Positions 60,890 to 64,000 of a DNA stretch of 64,000 bases are shown here, piece after piece. Numbering within the stretch: the first letter of the stretch is position 1; each line of letters starts with the position of its first letter. A program made the position numbers and the translations under genes. The stretch spans positions 51,116 to 115,115 of the forward strand of contig JBGPHT010000003.1 of NCBI GenBank assembly GCA_041484525.1, read 5' to 3'. Source of the stretch: JBGPHT01 sp041484525. Lineage in GTDB: Bacteria; Acidobacteriota; Terriglobia; Bryobacterales; Bryobacteraceae. The notes under the pieces are model-generated. The model was not told where the DNA came from. It ran no database searches and saw nothing but the letters and a program-made list of their open reading frames with translations.

Positions 60890-61827
60890 TGGAGGGGCTC
60901 TCCTAAGGATTCATTTTCGGACAAGCGCTGGCCGTTAGCGAAATCCGCCGCCGAGATGCGCTTGCGGCCTTCGAGTTGGACTTCGAGGAGTTCGAGCATG
61001 CCGGAGCCGCACGCGACCAGCAGCGGTTTGACGCTGACGATCGTGCCGGGCAAACGGTCAGGCGGCGGTTGCGTCTGTCTAACTATACTTCTCCATACGT
61101 GCAGCGTCTGGCCGCGGAAAGTTGTGTATGCTCCCGGCCATGGCTGCAAGCCGCGCACCCGGTCGTGGATCGCCTGCGCGGACCGGCTCCAGTCGATGGC
61201 GCCGTCTTCTTTCTTCAGCAGGGGCGCGTACGTCGCCGCCGCGGAATCCTGTTTCTCGGCGACGATCGTGCCCGCTTCCAATCCCGCCAGCGTCTGCACC
61301 AGTAAATCCGCTCCCATCGCGGCCAGCCGCTTGCCCAATTCGACCGAGGTCTCCTCGGGCCCGATCTCGGTCGCCGCTTTCAGAAGCATGTCGCCCGTGT
61401 CCAGGCCGGCGTCGATCCGCATCGTGGTGACGCCGGTGTGGGTTTCGCCGTTGACGATGGCCCACTGGATCGGACCCGCGCCGCGGTACTTCGGCAGCAG
61501 CGAGCCGTGCACATTAATGATGCCGAGCGGCGGAATGTCGATCGTGTTCTGCGGAATGATCTGTCCGTAGCCCACCACCACCATGGCTTGCGGCGCGAGG
61601 GCGCGCAGAAATTCCACGGCTTCGGGACGGCGGACGCGCTCCGGCTGGTAGACATCGAGGCCGAGCCGCAACGCTGCTTCCTTCACCGGAGGCGCCGCCG
61701 GATTCTGCCCGCGTCCGCGCGGCCGGTCGGGCTGCGTCACTACCGCGACCACCTGGTGGCCCGCCTCGACGATCCGCTCGAGAGTGGGCACGGCAAACGC
61801 CGGCGTCCCCAGGTAGACCAGGCGCAT
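60886..61827 (-). CDS. fmt: Methionyl-tRNA formyltransferase
   Basis: The enzyme formylates initiator Met-tRNA using 10-formyl-THF. MRLVYLGTPAFAVPTLERI is the family start, and HGSLLPKYRGAGPIQWAI carries the catalytic HxSLLP, with GVTTMRIDAGLDTGDML next. The ATG at 61827 is chosen for its GGAG and lies just past the def stop. Length about 313, standard. Confidence 0.97.
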   Translation of the reverse strand: MRLVYLGTPAFAVPTLERIVEAGHQVVAVVTQPDRPRGRGQNPAAPPVKEAALRLGLDVYQPERVRRPEAVEFLRALAPQAMVVVGYGQIIPQNTIDIPPLGIINVHGSLLPKYRGAGPIQWAIVNGETHTGVTTMRIDAGLDTGDMLLKAATEIGPEETSVELGKRLAAMGADLLVQTLAGLEAGTIVAEKQDSAAATYAPLLKKEDGAIDWSRSAQAIHDRVRGLQPWPGAYTTFRGQTLHVWRSIVRQTQPPPDRLPGTIVSVKPLLVACGSGMLELLEVQLEGRKRISAADFANGQRLSENESLGEPLH

Positions 61828-61832
61828 CGCGC

Positions 61833-62348
61833 CTAGCTCCAATCGCCCGCGCGCTGCAGTTTTTTGATCTTACGCTTCATGAGGTCGCGCTTCAGGGCGC
61901 TGATCTGCGTGATGTAGAGCTTCCCGTAGAGGTGATCCGTTTCGTGCAGGAACGCGCGCGCCAGCAGGTCTTCGCCCGTCATCTCGACCTCTTCGCCCTT
62001 GACGTTCTGGGCGCGCACAGTGACGCGCTTGCCGCGGCGCACCTGCTCGCGAAACCCGGGGATGCTCAGGCAGCCCTCTTCGCCTACCTGCTTCCCCTCG
62101 ACGCGCAGAATCTTCGGATTGATCAGGACGATCTTCTCGGCCGGGTTCTCCCCGTTCGAGCAATCGATGACCGCGATCTTTTTCGCAACCCCGATCTGCG
62201 GCGCGGCCAGGCCGACGCCTTTCGCCACGTACATGGATTCGAACATGTCGTCCAGGAACTTGTGCAATTCCGGCGTGTCGAATTCGGTCACGGCGTCGGC
62301 CTCGCGCTCGAGCACGGGGTCCCCATACTTCACAATCGGATACACCAT
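61833..62348 (-). CDS. def: Peptide deformylase
   Basis: The metallo-enzyme removes the formyl group from new proteins. Its three motifs are GVGLAAPQIG, EEGCLSIPG and FLHETDHLYG (HExxH-type, here HETDH). It has 171 residues, typical of the type I class. It is placed between aroC and fmt in one operon: it starts 4 bp after aroC stops. Confidence 0.97.
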   Translation of the reverse strand: MVYPIVKYGDPVLEREADAVTEFDTPELHKFLDDMFESMYVAKGVGLAAPQIGVAKKIAVIDCSNGENPAEKIVLINPKILRVEGKQVGEEGCLSIPGFREQVRRGKRVTVRAQNVKGEEVEMTGEDLLARAFLHETDHLYGKLYITQISALKRDLMKRKIKKLQRAGDWS

Positions 62349-62352
62349 ACGT

Positions 62353-63525
62353 TCAGAAATTCTTCACCTGTTCGAGATAGCCTTCGTAATTGCGCCGCGT
62401 CTCAGAGAGCGCATCGCCGCCGAATTTTTCAAGGAATGCCTGGGCGAGCACGATGGCCACCATGGCTTCCCCGATCACGCCCCCGGCGGGAACGACGCAC
62501 ACGTCGGAGCGCTCGTAGGCGGCGGGCGCGGGCTCGCGCGTCACCAGATCGACCGACTCGAGCGGCCGGCGCAGGGTGGAGATCGGTTTCAAGAAGCCAC
62601 GCACCAGAACGTCCTGCCCGTTGGTCATGCCGCCTTCGAGACCGCCGGCGCGATTGGCGCCGCGCGTGAACTGGTGGCCGGCGCGGTCATAGTGGATCGT
62701 ATCCTGCACCTGGGAGCCGAAACTGGCGGCGCCCGCGGCGGCGAATCCGACCTCCACGCCCTTCACCGCCTGCATGGAGACGATGGCCTGCGCGAGGCGG
62801 CCGTCGAGCCGCGTGTCCCACGCGATGTGCGAGCCCAGTCCCACTGGCACGCCTCGCGCCACCACTTCGAAGACGCCGCCCACGGTGTCGCCCGTCCGGT
62901 ACGCCTCGTCCACCACTTCTTTCATGCGCACTTCGGTGGCAGCGTCCACGCAGCCGAGCAGCACCTCGGGCTGGCGGCTGAGCTCGACCAGTTCGCTCCA
63001 CTCGGCAGCTCGTTCCAGCCGAACTCCGCCGACGGCGACCACGTGGCTCAGCACTTCGATGCCGAACTGCGCCAGCAAAGCCTTGGCCATGGCGCCGATG
63101 GCGACGCGCGCGGCGGTTTCACGTGCACTGGCGCGCTCCAAAATATACCGGGCGTCGTGAAAATTGTACTTGATGCACCCGGCCAGGTCGGCATGGCCGG
63201 GCCGCGGCCGAGTCACCGGCTTGCGCTTGTCCTCGACGCCGTCGATGTCTTCCACGGGCAGCGTCTCGGTCCAGTTCTGCCAGTCTTTGTTGCGGATCAG
63301 GATGGCGACCGGCGAGCCGATGGTGTGAGAATGGCGCACGCCGGCCACGATCTCGGCGCGGTCGGTCTCAATCTTCATGCGGCCGCCGCGCCCGTACCCC
63401 TGCTGGCGCCGCCACAATTCACGATTGATGACTTCGAGGGATATCGGTATGCCCGCAGGAAGTCCCGTCAACGTCGCCACTAGGCTTTCGCCGTGGGACT
63501 CACCGGCAGTCTCAAATCGCAGCAT
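62353..63525 (-). CDS. aroC: Chorismate synthase
   Basis: This FMN-dependent enzyme makes chorismate from EPSP in aromatic amino-acid synthesis. MLRFETAGESHGESLVATLTG, RRQQGYGRGGRMKIETD and RPRPGHADLAGCIKY are diagnostic, with the active-site His residues in SHG and GHAD. It has 390 residues, slightly long but normal. It heads the run that continues with def, fmt and argJ. Confidence 0.97.
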   Translation of the reverse strand: MLRFETAGESHGESLVATLTGLPAGIPISLEVINRELWRRQQGYGRGGRMKIETDRAEIVAGVRHSHTIGSPVAILIRNKDWQNWTETLPVEDIDGVEDKRKPVTRPRPGHADLAGCIKYNFHDARYILERASARETAARVAIGAMAKALLAQFGIEVLSHVVAVGGVRLERAAEWSELVELSRQPEVLLGCVDAATEVRMKEVVDEAYRTGDTVGGVFEVVARGVPVGLGSHIAWDTRLDGRLAQAIVSMQAVKGVEVGFAAAGAASFGSQVQDTIHYDRAGHQFTRGANRAGGLEGGMTNGQDVLVRGFLKPISTLRRPLESVDLVTREPAPAAYERSDVCVVPAGGVIGEAMVAIVLAQAFLEKFGGDALSETRRNYEGYLEQVKNF

Positions 63526-63606
63526 CAGGCAAGATTTTTATCGTACCAGACTCGAACATTTGCCTGCCCTTGTGCGTATGATCGGAGTGAAAGCGGAGGC
63601 TGGACC

Positions 63607-63798
63607 GTGGCGAAGTTCCTGTTGTGGTGCATCCTGTTCGTGCTGTATTGGCCGTTGGCGCTAATCGCGCTGGTGCTCTATCCCATCGTGTGGCTGCTGC
63701 TGCTGCCGTTCCGCGTGGCCGGAATTGCGGTGGGTGGCGCGCTGGCGCTGGTGTGGGGGCTGGTGACATTGCCCTTGCGCCTGGCGCGCGCGTTGTAG
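63607..63798 (+). CDS. Small double-helix membrane protein
   Basis: A 63-residue protein starting at GTG 63607, which has a GGAGG site 8 nt upstream. Almost all of it is hydrophobic: two helices, LLWCILFVLYWPLALIALVL and LLLLPFRVAGIAVGGALALV, with short basic ends (PLRLARAL). It is too short for most databases' families. It is divergent from aroC, with about 80 bp between the starts. Confidence 0.65.
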   Translation: MAKFLLWCILFVLYWPLALIALVLYPIVWLLLLPFRVAGIAVGGALALVWGLVTLPLRLARAL

Positions 63799-63803
63799 TC
63801 GCA

Positions 63804-63896
63804 AAACGGGGACAGGCTACACAACCTCGAAATTCGCCGCAATGTGTTGAAGTAGCGCGGGTGCCCTCTGGCGAATTTCGAGGTTGTGTAGCCTGT
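63804..63896. repeat. Perfect 26-bp inverted repeat
   Basis: 63812-63837 and 63871-63896 are perfect reverse complements (26 bp) with a 33-bp spacer. The outer bases on the left are AACGGGGACAGGC, the same core as at 55088. The inner part TTTCGAGGTTGTGTAGCCTGT is repeated at 51388-51408. This is a member of the dispersed family and lies 13 bp after the small membrane protein stop, where it could end its transcript. Confidence 0.85.
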
Positions 63897-63924
63897 TTGA
63901 ATGTATAAGGACTGAGATGGAAAA

Positions 63925-63997
63925 GGGTTCTCCTGAAGGCTACAATGCCGAGACCGGCTTAGAAGAGCCGGCTCAGAAACCTCAAACAGGAGAACCC
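63925..63997. repeat. Inverted repeat at the right window edge
   Basis: GGGTTCTCCTG (63925-63935) and CAGGAGAACCC (63987-63997) are perfect reverse complements, and a GAGCCGGCTC palindrome lies between (near 63966). The element may continue past the edge. It could be an insertion-sequence end or a terminator. Confidence 0.5.
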
Positions 63998-64000
63998 CAT

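Noticed and set aside
1..64000. A CRISPR array or a phage region.
   Set aside because: No set of evenly spaced direct repeats with unique spacers, and no integrase, capsid or terminase-like protein was seen.

Overview
The window looks like a chromosomal segment of a high-GC acidobacterium of the Solibacter/Bryobacter type. The lineage markers are a VWFA-related secreted protein of the acidobacterial type (left edge), an 'ADOP' ABC permease (13.2-15.7 kb), an isolated PadR regulator, a two-component beta-propeller histidine kinase, a Ser/Thr kinase with a PD40 propeller, and a CotH protein ending in a 'Solibacter' C-terminal domain (57.7-59.7 kb). There are no rRNA, tRNA or CRISPR features that I can see, no prophage, and one insertion sequence. 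Most of the window is core metabolism mixed with secreted hydrolases and small secreted proteins.

Layout. 0-5.2 kb: VWA protein, S9 peptidase and three small proteins. 5.24-6.95 kb: an ISNCY-like insertion sequence whose transposase is broken by a 10-bp tandem duplication. 7.0-12.1 kb: small membrane protein, cyclophilin-type PPIase translationally coupled to a 5'-nucleotidase-like phosphatase, a secreted protein, a TPR protein. 12.2-13.2 kb: kdgD, then a nested inverted repeat. 13.2-17.5 kb (minus): DUF5009 membrane protein, LysE exporter and ADOP permease in one run. 17.7-21.6 kb: glutamine synthetase convergent with a proton-pumping pyrophosphatase across a strong hairpin. 21.8-25.1 kb: small secreted protein, a desaturase fused to a Rossmann-like domain, and a membrane-anchored alkaline-phosphatase-superfamily enzyme carrying a heptad minisatellite. 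25.1-30.4 kb: PadR with its palindrome, sensor kinase and response regulator, a repeat element, an esterase. 30.4-40.6 kb (minus): glmU with an active/inactive M16 peptidase pair, a frameshifted gene, then aminotransferase, methyltransferase, yraN, galT, TPR protein and yvcK in a tight run. 40.9-49.8 kb: glycine-zipper protein, Ser/Thr kinase, purB and MBL hydrolase (minus), POTRA-like protein, quinone-oxidoreductase-like MDR, ICMT-like methyltransferase, M28 peptidase. 50.0-51.2 kb: AlbA_2 (Schlafen-type) protein. 51.4-56.9 kb: DUF4159, M61 peptidase, a chimeric decayed gene and an isolated nuoM. 57.0-64 kb: zinc-ribbon LuxR regulator, CotH protein, then the aroC-def-fmt-argJ operon and a small membrane protein.

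Three themes stand out. (1) Many first genes of transcription units have a TAnnnT -10-like box only 6-9 nt before the start codon and no Shine-Dalgarno sequence, which suggests widespread leaderless transcripts. (2) There are several dispersed hairpin repeats, including a family built on a GGGGACAGGC / GAGGTTGTGTAGCCTGT core. (3) The 54-57 kb stretch shows rearrangement scars: a propeller gene fused to the tail of an epimerase, and a nuoM without its complex I partners. A YycJ-like MBL gene whose only sensible start codon is ATC is the most unusual single-gene observation. I do not see a convincing new multi-gene defence or biosynthetic system.
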